Shown here piece after piece: positions 21,878 through 32,367 of a stretch of 64,000 nucleotides of DNA. A program made the translations under genes and the position numbers. Numbering within the stretch: the stretch's first letter is position 1; each line of letters opens with the position of its first letter. The stretch is from Fratercula arctica. Lineage: Eukaryota > Chordata > Aves > Charadriiformes > Alcidae. Location of the stretch: contig CANTUZ010000025.1 of NCBI GenBank assembly GCA_947846985.1, forward strand, positions 6,384,100-6,448,099, in the 5' to 3' direction. The notes beneath the pieces are model-generated. The model had not been told where the DNA came from. It searched no databases and saw nothing but the letters and a program-made list of their open reading frames with translations.

Positions 21878-22581
21878 TGTCGTGGTTTTGGCCAAATTGG
21901 CCAATGGCCGGTGACAGATGCTCCCCCCCAGCCTCTCACACAAGGAGAGGGGGAGGAGAGATAAAGAGAATTATGAGTTCAGAAGAAACTAATGAAATAT
22001 TAATAATAAAAAGGAAATAATGAAATAGATACAGTATATACAAAACCATATTAAGCTCCCAGGATGATGTCACCGGCAGGCACTGGGGAAGTCCCAGACT
22101 GGACTCAGCGATGGGTGGGAATTGGATTCCAGAGCTGGAACCAGGAATGCACGGATCAGGATCAAAGGCAGATGAACAGACAGGGTCCTCCTCGGACATC
22201 GGCCATTGAAGAAAAAAAACCTGACCCTTTGATCCCTCAGCTTTTATACTGAGCATGGGGTAGATGGGATGGAATACCCTTGTTGTTCAGTTTTGGATCA
22301 CCTGTCCTGTCCACTCCTCCCTGCAGGTGGGACCCTCTACGCTTTTCCATTTCCGACCCTCCAACGTGGCAAATAACAAAATTAGCTGACCTTGGTTGTT
22401 ATAGCAACAAGTATAAGCAAGAGCCTCTCTGCACACCATTCCTTGGCATGAACTGTAAACATTGGTCTTATCACTCTGAGAACGAACCGTTTTCTGCACA
22501 ACATGCTGTTAATTTCAGAGAGTTAGAAGAGGCCTAGCTAAGAAGTAAATTACTGAGTAATTTCTTAATTGAAACTTGACA
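21878..22581 (-). mobile_element. ERVL-type LTR (copy 1 of a second ERVL LTR type)
   Basis: The + strand begins TGTCGTGGTTTTGGCC and continues with blocks shared with 61060-61653: 'cagatgctc', 'gaaataatgaaatagatacag', 'ctttgatccctcagcttttatactgagcat', 'gcaagagcctctct'. In its own sense (minus) the TATA box lies in the reverse complement of the last-but-one block. The right end near 22581 is uncertain. Flanks ATCAC and GTCAT could be a decayed 5-bp duplication. Confidence 0.6.
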
Positions 22582-22867
22582 GTCATGGTGACTCACTTAT
22601 GTCACCTGACACCTTAATGAAGGTGATTAAGAAAAAAAAAAGACAAGACTTCTGATTTCAGATACCATTGAGCTTATAAACAAATATGCTTGTATGCCAG
22701 AGGTTTGGGAAATTAGTGGTCATGATCAAACTTCACACAGAGCAGACTAAGTAATGATTAAAACCGATATTTAACCTGGCAAATACAAAATTTTGTTCTA
22801 AATTATCTTGTCTTATATGAATGTTGTTTAGCTTCCTAAAGAACCGTTAATCTTCATTTGCTTGTAA
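22582..22867 (+). other. HOMER1: Intron segment, nothing recognised
   Basis: Short AT-rich intron between an LTR and a G/T-rich tract. Confidence 0.4.
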
Positions 22868-23024
22868 ACATTGAGGGGTTTTCGGTTTGGTTTTTTATTT
22901 GGGTTTGGGGGGAGGGGACTGGGGGGTTGGGGTTTTTTTGGGGGGTGGTTGTTTGGTTTTTTGTTTGCTTTTGGGGGTTTTTTTTTGTGGTTTGGGCTTT
23001 TTTTTTGGTGGGTTTTTTTTTGGC
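22868..23024 (+). repeat. G/T-rich low-complexity tract with G-quadruplex pattern
   Basis: About 155 bases are nearly free of C and A and rich in G and T runs. At 22901-22926 four G runs of 3-6 are separated by TTT, A and ACT, a textbook G-quadruplex pattern, and further G runs follow. The tract is on the HOMER1 sense strand, so the pre-mRNA carries it. ORFs rich in Trp, Gly and Phe here are artefacts. Confidence 0.85.
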
Positions 23025-24061
23025 AATTAAGTATGATTTTAGTAGTTCTTACTCATGGCATTCTGTTTCTAAACACAAAACCTGTTAGACATTGGAAATG
23101 GCAGTTTCTGGTACATGGGCTTGTATTTGATGCTTCAGTTAAGCCTCTTTTGGACATAAACATGTGAGCATCTAAGTACTCTGGTTATGCAAAACATGGT
23201 ATAGTTTTCCCATAGTAAGTAAAATGGTTTTAAATACAGCTTTCTTTAAAACTGACTTTGCAATGGCGAGCGTTCTGTAAGTAAACCTGCTTGTTTCTGG
23301 CCACTGCTTATTTCAAGGATATAGAAGCACATGGGCTTGGCTTCTTTTGTTTAATATCTATTCTGATATTTATGCAAAAGAGTGAGTGAGGGAGGCTTTT
23401 CTAGTTCTTGGTTCGTACATAGGTTTTGAATGCATTGAACCCTACCAGTTGATTCAGGTACCGTGTCAGGAAAATAATTCCTGTTCATAAAAAGAGGCCA
23501 TACTGAAATAACTAACTTTCTCTTAAAAAGCACTGGTTCCTGGTCTTTGATTAGATGCTTCGTAACTGTAGTAGCATGTATTTATTGCTTGAATATTTTT
23601 ATTGAACTTTTAAGTATAGGCCTTTAATGTAGGCAATTCCAATTCCATGTGAAATAAATAAAAAAATTCCAGTTTTATCTGTTACACAGGCACTTGACCC
23701 AACATTTATGCACAAACTGTATGGTGTGCATTTTCTTGCTTAGTTTGTCAAAATGCTGGGCAGTTTCCTGAGATCTGATGATGTCCTGTAATTACACTTC
23801 CAACAAGTAAACTAACTTCCATCTGGGTAAAGCCCTGATACCTATCTGCTATCTTGGTGTTAGAACTACAGTAATTGTAGGTGCCTTTCTGAAGTATAAG
23901 CTATATTTTAAAGTATCCTTTGCAAACTAGTTGATAAACTAGTTCCAGTACAACTAACACATCATACTTTGTCTTTACCAGCCTCCACCAGCGCAATCAA
24001 GGGCATGAGCTGTCAGTGAAGAAATGTTTCTTTATGTAATTTGGATAGCAATACCCAAAGG
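23025..24061 (+). other. HOMER1: HOMER1 intron 1 segment, nothing recognised
   Basis: Ordinary intron up to the broken 5' end of the ERVL-like element. Confidence 0.5.
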
Positions 24062-24063
24062 TA

Positions 24064-24092
24064 TTGCCACCTTCCCTAGACAGGGATCCCAA
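24064..24092 (+). repeat. Inverted copy of a gag segment (partner 24598-24626)
   Basis: The words CCTTCCCTAGACAGGG and ATCCCA here recur in reverse complement at 24598-24626 with only one or two differences, so the peptide MPPSLDRDP can be read on opposite strands at the two sites. The partner copy lies inside the open gag frame, so the left copy is the extra one. It marks the 5' break of the element, 505 bases away from its source. Confidence 0.85.
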
Positions 24093-25423
24093 CTGCGGCC
24101 CCTGCGGCAGGCACTGCAGCTGCTGCGGCCCCTGCGGCAGGCGCTGCTGCGACAGGCACTGCGGCTACTGCAACCCCTGCGACAGGCACTGCGGCTACTG
24201 CAGCCCCTGCGACAGGCACTGCGGCTACTGCAACCCCTGCGACAGACACTGTAGCTACCGTAACCCCTGTGGCAGCCACTGCAGCTACTCCAACCCCGGT
24301 GACAGCCACTGCTGCTGAACCAGGGAACCAACCTGTGCCAGTATCCGTTGCCCCCATACAAAAGTAGTACACAAAGAAATCGGTTCGCTTAGTAAGAGAT
24401 GACGATGAACCAGGGCCATCACAAGGACAGGAGGAAGAGGCAGAACCAGAGATAATTACCTGATCCCTATCCTTGAGTGAGCTGCGGGATATGTGAAAAG
24501 ATTTTAGCCGACTTTCAGGCGAGCACATTGTCACCTGGCTGCTTCTGTGTTGGGATAACGGGGCCAGAAGCCTGGAATTAGAGGGTAGGGAAGCCAGGCA
24601 GCTGGGATCCCTGTCTAGGGAAGGCGGCATTGACAAGGCCATTGGAAAGAAGACCCAAGCCCTCAGCCTCTGGAAACGACTCCTGTCAGGCGTGAGGGAG
24701 AGGTACCCCTTCAGTGAAGATGTTGTATGTCAACCAAGCAAATGGACCACCATGGAAAGAGGTATCCAGTACCTGAGAGAATTAGCCGTGCGGGAGATGA
24801 TTTATTATGACTTGGACAATACAGACTTACCCACAGACCCTGATGAGGTGCACTGCACAAGGCCCATGTGGCGGAAGTTTGTACGGAGCGCACCATCGTC
24901 ATATGCCAACTCACTGGCAGTAATGGAATGGAAAGGTGAAGAAGGACCAAGGGTGGATGAGGTGGCTGGCCGGCTCCACCGATATGAAGAAAGCCTCTCT
25001 TCCCCCCTTGTCTCAGCTGTGGAGAAACTGTCCCGGAAGGTCCAGCAACTTGAAGAGAATATGTCCTACTCCCCACCTGTACGGGCCAGCATCTCAGCTA
25101 TTAGGAGCAGGCATTTCCCCACTCAAGAGAGAGAGTACAGAGGGTACACACCACGAGGCACCCTGTGGTTCTACCTGCGAGACCATGGAGAGGACATGAG
25201 GAAGTGGGATGGACAACCTACTTGGATCCTGCGGACACGGGTACAGGAGTTGCAAGGAAGGACAACCACAAAAGGGGATCCCTCCAGGAAAAGTGCCGCC
25301 CCAGTTTCCAGTGGGCAGTTGCCCAGACAGAGCATAAGGCCTGATCTTGCTTCTGATCCTCTTGAAGGAACCTCCAAGTCATTTCTGCAAGAAGTGAGTA
25401 CCGGATACCATGACCAGTATTAA
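24085..25423 (+). pseudogene. ERVL-like gag
   Basis: Gag forms the intracellular particle of the element. The frame runs through an Ala/Thr/Pro-rich repeat region (24104-24320), an acidic linker (DDDEPG, QEEEAE at about 24400-24445) and a longer open part from about 24498 to 25423. Stops TAG (about 24366), TGA (about 24462) and TGA (about 24495) interrupt the N-terminal half. The open C-terminal part contains a likely coiled coil (SAVEKLSRKVQQLEENM, about 25015-25070). I see no CCHC zinc knuckle. The real start codon is not preserved. It ends nine bases into the protease frame, consistent with -1 frameshifting, but no classical slippery heptamer is visible. Confidence 0.78.
24104..24320 (+). 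repeat. 30-bp tandem repeat in gag (10-residue Ala/Thr/Pro unit)
   Basis: Units start at 24149, 24179, 24209, 24239, 24269 and 24299, with a diverged unit at 24104 and a half unit at 24134. The first three full units are almost identical and the later ones diverge. The period is 10 codons, and the encoded unit is close to ATGTAATATP. Both the frame and the reading sense are kept across the array, so it expanded while in a coding context or soon after. Confidence 0.9.
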
Positions 25424-25881
25424 GGAGCCCTGCCTCCAGCCAGGTGGAGGAAAGGGACAACCGGGTTTATTGGACAGTGTGGATTCAATGGCCTGGCACA
25501 TCAGACCCACAGGAGTATAAGGCTCTAGTGGACACAGGAGCACAGTGCACTCTGATACCATCAAGCTATAGAGGGGCAGAACCCATTTGTATTTCTGGGG
25601 TCACAGAAGTGAGCCTAACTGGGAATGAGTGGCAAAAGCATCCCATTGTGACTGGCCCAGGTGCTCCATGCATCCTTGGTATAGATTACCTCAGGAGAGG
25701 GTATTTTAAGGACCCAAAGGGGTATCGGTGGGCCTTTGGCATAGCTGCCTTGGAGACGGAGGAAGTTAAACAGTTGTCCACCTTGCCTGGTCTCTCGGAG
25801 GACTCTTCTGTTGTGGGGTTGTTGAGGGTCGAAGAACAGCAGGTGCCGATTGCTACCACAACGGTGCATCGGCGGCAATAG
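25414..25881 (+). pseudogene. ERVL-like aspartic protease
   Basis: The frame opens after a TGA at 25411-25413 and carries the catalytic segment ALVDTGAQCTLIP (about 25525-25563). It also holds a flap-like region and the ILGIDYL segment near 25675 that matches the conserved hydrophobic-Gly motif of retropepsins. It is in the -1 frame relative to gag and in frame with RT. A TAG at 25879-25881 separates it from RT. The single stop is probably a later mutation, because the same frame continues at once. Confidence 0.85.
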
Positions 25882-26490
25882 CGCACTAACCGAGACTCTC
25901 TGATTCCCATCCATAAGCTGATTCGTCAACTAGAGGTTCAAGGAGTGATCAGCAAGACTCGCTTGCCTTTTAACAGTCCTATATGGCCGGTGCGAAAATC
26001 TAATGGAGAGTGGAGGCTAGCTGTGGACTATCGTGGCCTGAATGAAGTCACACCAACACTGAGCGCTGCTGTGCCGGACATGCTAGAACTCCAGTATGAA
26101 CTGGAGTCCAAGGCAGCCAAGTGGTATGCCACGATTGATATAGCGAATGCATTCTTCTCAATCCCTTTGGCAGCAGAGTGCAGGCCACAGTTTGCTTTCA
26201 CTTGGAGGGGCATCCAGTACACCTGGAATCGACTGCCCCAGGGGTGGAAACACAGCCCCACCATTTGCCATGGACTGATCCAGACTGCACTGGAACAGGG
26301 TGAAGCTCCAGAACATCTGCAATACATTGATGACATCATCGTATGGGGAAACACAGCTGAAGAAGCTTTTGAGAAAGGGGATAAAATAGTCCGAATCCTT
26401 CTGAAAGCTGGTTTTGCCATAAAACGAAGGAAGGTCAAGGGACCTGCACAGGAGATCCAGTTCTTAGGAATAAAATGGCAAGATGGATGA
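25882..26490 (+). pseudogene. ERVL-like reverse transcriptase domain
   Basis: RT copies the RNA genome into DNA. The fingers and palm are recognisable: SPIWPVRKSNGEWR, ATIDIANAFFSIPL (first catalytic Asp), NRLPQGW, and YIDDIIVWG with the catalytic Asp pair (about 26325-26351). A TGA at 26488-26490, after LGIKWQDG, is the only break before the thumb and connection continue in the same frame. All three catalytic Asp residues are present. Confidence 0.9.
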
Positions 26491-28575
26491 TGCCAGATCC
26501 CAATGGATGTGATCAACAAAATAGCAGCTATGTCTCCACCAACTAGCAAAAAGGAAACACAAGCTTTCTTAGGCATTGTGGGTTTTTGGAGGATGCATAT
26601 CCCAGATTACAGTCTGATTGTAAGCCCTCTGTATCAAGTAACCCGGAAGAAGAATGATTTTAAATGGGGTCCTGAGCAACGACAAGCTTTTGAACAAATC
26701 AAACAGGAAATAGTCCATGCAGTGGCCCTGGGGCCAGTCCGGGCAGGACAAGATGTGAAAAATGTGCTCTACACCACAGCCGGGGAGAATGGCCCCACCT
26801 GGAGCCTCTGGCAGAAGGCACCAGGGGAGACCCGGGGTCGACCCCTAGGGTTTTGGAGTCGGGGATACAGAGGATCCGAAGCGCACTACACTCCAACAGA
26901 AAAGGAGATATTGGCAGCATATGAAGGGGTTCGAGCTGCTTCAGAGGTGGTTGGTACAGAAGCGCAGCTCCTCTTAGCACCTCGACTGCCGGTGCTGGGT
27001 TGGATGTTCAAAGAAAGGGTCCCCACCACACATCACGCAACTGATGCTACCTGGAGTAAGTGGATTGCACTGATCACACAGCGAACTCGAATGGGAAACC
27101 CCAGTCGCCCAGGAATTCTGGAAGTGATCATGGACTGGCCAGAAGGCAAGGATTTTGGAATGTCACCAGAGGAGGAGGTGACGCGTGCGGAAGAGGCCCC
27201 ACCATATAATAAACTGCCAGAACATGAGAAGAAATATGCCCTGTTCACTGATGGGTCCTGCCGGATTGTGGGAAAGCATCGAAAGTGGAAGGCTGCTGTG
27301 TGGAGTCCTACACGACAAGTTGCAGAAGCCAGTGAAGGACAAGGTGAATCGAGCCAGTTTGCAGAGGTGAAAGCCATGCAGCTGTCTTTGGACATTGCCG
27401 AGCGAGAAAAATGGCCAGTACTTTATCTCTGTACTGACTCATGGATGGTGGCAAATGCTCTGTGGGGGTGGTTACAGCAGTGGAAGCAGGGCAACTGGCA
27501 GCGCAGAGGCAAACCCATCTGGGCTGCTGAACTATGGCAAGATATTGCTGCCCGGATAGAGAATCTGGTTGTGAAAGTACGCCATGTAGCTGCCCACGTA
27601 CCGAAGAATCGGGACACGGAGGAACATCAGAACAACCAGCAGGTGGATGGGGCTGCCAGGATTGAAGTGGCTCAAGTGGATCTGGATTGGCAACGTAAGG
27701 GTGAACTATTCCTAGCTCGGTGGGCCCATGAGACCTCAGGCCACCAAGGAAGAGATGCGACATATAGATGGGCTCGTGACCGAGGGGTGGACTTGACCAT
27801 GGACACTATTGCACAGGTCATCCATGAATGTGAGACATGCACTGCAATCAAGCAAGCCAAGCGTTTGAAGCCTCTTTGGTATGGAGGACAATGGTTGAAA
27901 TATAAATATGGGGAGGCCTGGCAGATTGATTATATCACACTGCCACGAACCCGTCAAGGCAAGCGCCATGTGCTCACAATGGTGGAAGCAACCACTGGAT
28001 GGCTGGAAACATACCCTGTGCCCCATGCCACTGCCCGGAATACTATCCTGGGCCTTGAAAAGCAAGTCCTGTGGCGACATGGTACCCCAGAGAGGACTGA
28101 GTCGGACAATGGGACTCATTTCCGAAACAGCCTCATAGACACCTGGGCCAAAGAGCATGGTATTGAGTGGGTATATCACATCCTCTATCACGCACCAGCC
28201 TCTGGGAAGATAGAACGGTACAATGGACTGTTAAAAACTACACTGAGAGCAATGGGTGGTGGGACCTTAAAACATTGGGATGCACATTTAGCAAAGGCTA
28301 CCTGGCTAGTTAATACCAGGGGATCTACCAATCGGGCTGGCCCTGCCCAGTCAAAACTTCCACGTACCGTAGAAGGGGATAAGGTCCCCGTAGTGCACAT
28401 GAAGAATATGTTAGGGAAGACAGTCTGGGTTAGTCCTGCCTCAGGCAAAGGCAAACCCATCCGTGGGATTGCTTTTGCCCAAGGACCTGGGTGCACTTGG
28501 TGGGTAATGCGGCAGGATGGGGAAGTCCGATGTGTACCTCATGGGGATCTGATTTTGGGTGAGAATAGCCAATGA
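26491..28575 (+). pseudogene. ERVL-like RT connection, RNase H and integrase
   Basis: An open frame of about 690 codons follows the TGA at 26490. RNase H motifs are FTDGSCR, SQFAEVKA and CTDSWMV (about 27245-27450). Integrase has the HHCC zinc site (HETSGHQ and CETC, about 27727-27840), then the catalytic triad in WQIDYI, SDNGTHF and SGKIERYNG (about 27920, 28105 and 28205). The C-terminal domain ends in a stop at 28573-28575. No inactivating change of a catalytic residue is visible. It is the longest intact retroviral reading frame in the window. Confidence 0.93.
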
Positions 28576-28859
28576 ATCAAATCGTGTGTAACACTGTCAC
28601 TGTATGTCCTCGTTACTATAATTGCTATCGGTTGTACTGCAGTAAGAATCACCCAAATTAAGGACAGATGGACTTTGATGAAGAATTGAGTATAGCAAAG
28701 TGGTGATGGGATCAGAGCTGACACCCAGCAGCTTCCTCAAGATCTACATCCTCGGCCCATGGACTGTGTGCATGAGCTACGCCGGGTACACCAGTCACAT
28801 GTTCCGAAAACTGTAAGATCTGGGCATGGCAAAACCAGTATGGAATAAGGGGTGGATAA
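28576..28859 (+). other. Tail between integrase and 3' LTR, small membrane-type frame, polypurine tract
   Basis: No env gene fits in 284 bases. One frame after the TGA at about 28573 is open for some 38 codons and contains a hydrophobic run (YVLVTIIAIG) followed by basic residues, but it lacks an ATG. The purine-rich AATAAGGGGTGGATAA at 28844-28859 directly precedes the LTR and is the likely plus-strand priming tract. The ERV-A2 provirus has a similar GGGGTGGAATA in front of its 3' LTR. Confidence 0.6.
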
Positions 28860-29159
28860 TGTCCTGGTTCCGGCAGGGACAGGGTTAAGTATTCCATGCC
28901 ATGTGAGCCACGCCCACCCTGAAATTAAAAGGAGGGAGGGAGCAGGCTGGTGCATCCTGGTCAGGACCTGCGGTTCCGTAATCGCGTTTGTATATTCCTC
29001 TGTCTGTGTTATTGTTTTCTTGTTCCCTTTGCTGTTCTGTTAAACTGCCTTTGTCTCAACCCAAGAGTTTTGCCTTTTTCTTCTGATCCTTCCCGTACCG
29101 GGAAGCGCTGAGCGAGCGACACGTGGTTCTTTGTTGCCATCTGAGGCCAAACCACGTCA
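28860..29159 (+). mobile_element. ERVL-like 3' LTR
   Basis: The 300-bp LTR runs from TGTCCTGGTTCC to AAACCACGTCA, immediately after the polypurine tract. It shares the R-region word TCTCAACCCA and the AAACCAC end with the LTR at 8490-8785. With no 5' LTR in the window, age cannot be read from LTR divergence. Confidence 0.85.
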
Positions 29160-29285
29160 TGCAGCCATTCTGCTTCCAGCATGGTCGTCTTCCCTATGGG
29201 CTGCTCATCAGTGAGACAGTCTAGTCTAGGTATGGCCATTCCTCTCCACCAGTCCTCCCCATGGCACAGTACTTGACACAATCCC

Positions 29286-29690
29286 TTGGCTGACGTTTAT
29301 GCACAGACCTGTGTAGCTATTCCCATGTCAGCCTCTGTAGCAGGCTGTGCAGGTCACCGTTTGCTCCAGGCACAGTGTATGGTTGCACTAGTATATTTAA
29401 AAATGGATTGTGCCCTGTATGCTTGCTGTGAATCTCACCATTATGGTGGGAAGTGGCCTGACAGTGAAAGGCATGTCTTTGGGGGAAACGGGATTTGGAG
29501 CTGTCCTAGGAATGCTTTGAGTGATATGACAAATAAACTTCTCTGGAGGTCTGTCAGGGACAGAATTTGGGTGTGTAGCCTTAGGAGGAGTCTCAGAACC
29601 TGATTGGTATACATGTGGTGTGAACAATCAAGGAAATGGAGATCTGTCGCTTCCAGCTATAGCTCAATATAGATGCAACCACTGCTTCTG
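29286..29690 (+). other. Unassigned protein-like stretch right of the ERVL element
   Basis: A 105-codon frame (29286-29603) is Cys-rich at its start (QTCVAIP, AGCAGH, YACCESHHY). A second frame from about 29400 reads VNLTIMV, GETGFGAVLGML and, after two stops, ends in WYTCGVNNQGNGDL and RCNHCF near 29690. The composition looks like decayed retroviral coding sequence, possibly envelope, but I do not recognise a family. It lies outside the 3' LTR, so it would belong to another, older element. Confidence 0.3.
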
Positions 29691-32367
29691 AAATTCAATA
29701 GTGTTTACTAGACTCTAAGTTATCAAAAGGGAGGGACTTGCTGGTATGGTAATAGCATACTCAAAGTGAAGTAAAGAGGCTTTATAGTTCCTGCAGTGCT
29801 CAGTGGGATGTTTCAAATTGATTTGTTACTTATAAATATAAAATTAATTTATTTACCTTTTTAGAAGTCTAATTCAGTTCCTTGATACAAATGAAATCAA
29901 TTTTCATCTTGTGATGTGGACCAATGATTCTTTTTGAAACTTAGTATGCAGCTGTAGCAGTCTTGAAGGGATTGTGAATTGTTTGAAGATCAGTTGAATG
30001 GTGATAGTGATGAAATGCATGTTTATTCAGCCTTGTTCATTCCCCTCGCTCCATATGTAAGATCTGAAGCTTCCACTGGTGCTGGTGAAGGCATGACTTC
30101 AGCTCTGAGCTGTCTGCAGTCAAAGTGCAGGTTGCGCTAATCATTTATTTAAAGGTGCTTATTTCTGAGGGTTAAGTGTAAAAGCTCTCAAAACTGACTG
30201 TTAACTGACAACTTCTTAATGTTAAATAAGGGGTTTGTGGGTTTTAAACTGGAAATGAAAGGAATGACAAGTGCCAGGCCCACTAAAATAAAAAGCATTT
30301 TCACATGTAAAAGGCACATCAAAATTATTAACTCAGAGATGCAGAAAAAGGTGAGGTGGACTTGGTTGATGGAGTGAGTAGTGAGAGGGTGTGATCATTT
30401 CTGTATGAAGACCTACAAGTAAGCAAATGGAAGTTTAAAGCCAATAAAGAAGGCAATGAAAGAAAGCTAGAAAAAACATTACAGGGGTAATAGGAGGTTG
30501 TAAAATGAAAGGGGGAAAGAGGTTGCTAAAGATTGTGGTGCCAAGTGAGGAAACTTTATTTTGCTACAGAAATATTTTAAATACAAATTTCAAGTGTCTT
30601 ATAATAAACAAGGAAGATACATATTCCTTGTTTTTGTTCTGTTGCGAACAAGTTGCTGAGAGATCTAGTCTTTAGAATAGCAAAATTATAACTAGTATTA
30701 GTTGAATGTTTTCTTTCAAAGTCAAAGATGATTTGAAAAACATCAGTTAAACTTCATCTAAAAATACTAATTTTTAAATAATATCACTGTTCACCATATA
30801 ATTGATGATTTATCTCATTGGAAACACTTGATGAATTGATTCTATGATTTTGTCTTCCTTCTGTTCCTTTTTAGGTTCCAAAATCCTCATCTGTCTCTAT
30901 TGTGAAATGCCTCAGCTTTATATCTGTTGCCATATACCTGTGAAATATAGCACTAGTCCTAGTGCCAGCCCTCTGTTCTTGGTTCCTTCTTGCTGTGCTA
31001 ACTGTGCAGTGACACTTATCAATGCCGCTGAAGGATTTCATCACAGCAACTAAATGTAACCAAACTTTAGAACAGAGCATGTTGCTTTTTGGACAGTCTC
31101 ATGCTTTCATGTCAGGACAAAGCAGGGGGTTTGAATATGCTACTGTAGTCTTATGACCCTTATATCCCACCAAACAGCATGATTAACATCAAAGAGTCTT
31201 CATGTGTTTGCAGGGTACTGTTTCTCCCCATCTATGCAACAGCACCTAAGTAGCCCCATCCAATTTGGCTTAATTCTCACCTTGTTCAGTCAGCATCAAT
31301 TGGTCTAATTAGTTGTTTGCAAGTGGCAGTAACAGCCCTTCTCCAGGAAACTACTGAACTTTAGATCTCAAAGAGTCCATGAACAAATTTGAGGGTGTCT
31401 GTGAAACATGACAAGGAAAACATGCTGGATGAGAATAGGCTTGCGTTCTGGAGATTGCAGTAGATTGAAAATCATGTCCTGTTGGAACCTTCCTCCTCCG
31501 GGCCTCTGGAAAGAAGAGGGCTGCTGGGCCTGCTTGTAAGGCAGAGCATGGAGTCCTGGCTCACCAGCAGCGTCTCTGGATCCCAAAGCAAATTTGTGCT
31601 CTCACCCTGTCTGCCTCTGTCTGTAGAGCTGTGCTTGTTCTGCTGTTGTAGGATTTTCCCCTCTCCCCTCCCCCCACTTTTCCCTCCCTCCTTTTCGTGA
31701 GGCAAGAAGGTAGGTCTGAGAAAAGGATCAAAGCAAGGGTCCCAGTCTAAGACCCACTCCATTCTCCTGTGCCTGGGGGTGCCAGCACAAGCAGTGTCCT
31801 CTCCTGCCACCACCACTGTTCTAACAATAGACTCATGCTTGGCTTTTCTTGTTCTCTGTGGAGAGTGGAAACCTGGGGACTGATTTGTCCTATACTTTGC
31901 AATTCTGCCAGCTTCCATGTTATTGATGTTATTAAATTTGTGAGACTGTAATCTGTGCTGTGCTACAGTTAGTTTTAAATCTGTGCTGTGGAAGAAGCTC
32001 TTCACTCTTCTAAATCGTACCAATAACTACTATCCTTCACTGGTCTCTTATGAATGGGAAGCTGAGACAGAAGAAGAATGAGTTTAAATGAACTTTCTCA
32101 TTGCTCTTCATAATTCTGTTTTTTGGGTTTTGTAGGTTTTTTTGTTTAATAGCAAGAGCCTTATTTCCCCAGTTATGGTAATCCTAGCTCTTGTGATTTT
32201 ATATGATGACTATAAATTGTTAGTGCCATCCGCAATCGTCTTACAGTGCATGCTTGTAGGATACTCTTCTGCCTTTCTTCTCTCCCTTCCCTCTCTGGAA
32301 CGTCTTATATATGGGCTTCCTGAGTATTTAGTTGAGATTAGTATGTATACAGTGGTTAATTTTGAGC
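29691..32367 (+). other. HOMER1: HOMER1 intron 1 segment, nothing firmly recognised
   Basis: Mostly AT-rich intron. A pyrimidine-rich tract lies at about 31654-31698. The stretch 31470-32030 is GC-richer and has a vaguely LTR-like composition, but I found no matching ends or second copy, so I do not call it. Confidence 0.45.

Larger units (their letters stand above)
24062..29159 (+). mobile_element. ERVL-like provirus in sense orientation, 5' LTR missing
   Basis: Order on the + strand: gag (about 24085-25423), protease in the -1 frame (25414-25881), RT (25882-26490), RNase H plus integrase (26491-28575), a 285-base tail, a purine-rich tract and a 3' LTR (28860-29159). There is no env gene, as is usual for ERVL. 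The 5' LTR and leader are absent; the 5' end is an inverted copy of a gag segment (see 24064-24092). Pro-pol is one frame broken by only two stops, so this is the best preserved pol in the window. Confidence 0.88.

Noticed and set aside
22858..23167. Trp/Gly/Phe-rich ORFs
   Set aside because: Produced by the G/T-rich low-complexity tract.
24076..24642. 188-codon minus-strand Ala/Val-rich ORF
   Set aside because: It is the antisense of the 30-bp gag repeat; the + frame continues into real gag and matches the pol order.
31470..32030. Possible old solo LTR
   Set aside because: Composition is suggestive, but no TG/CA ends, target duplication or second copy could be found.
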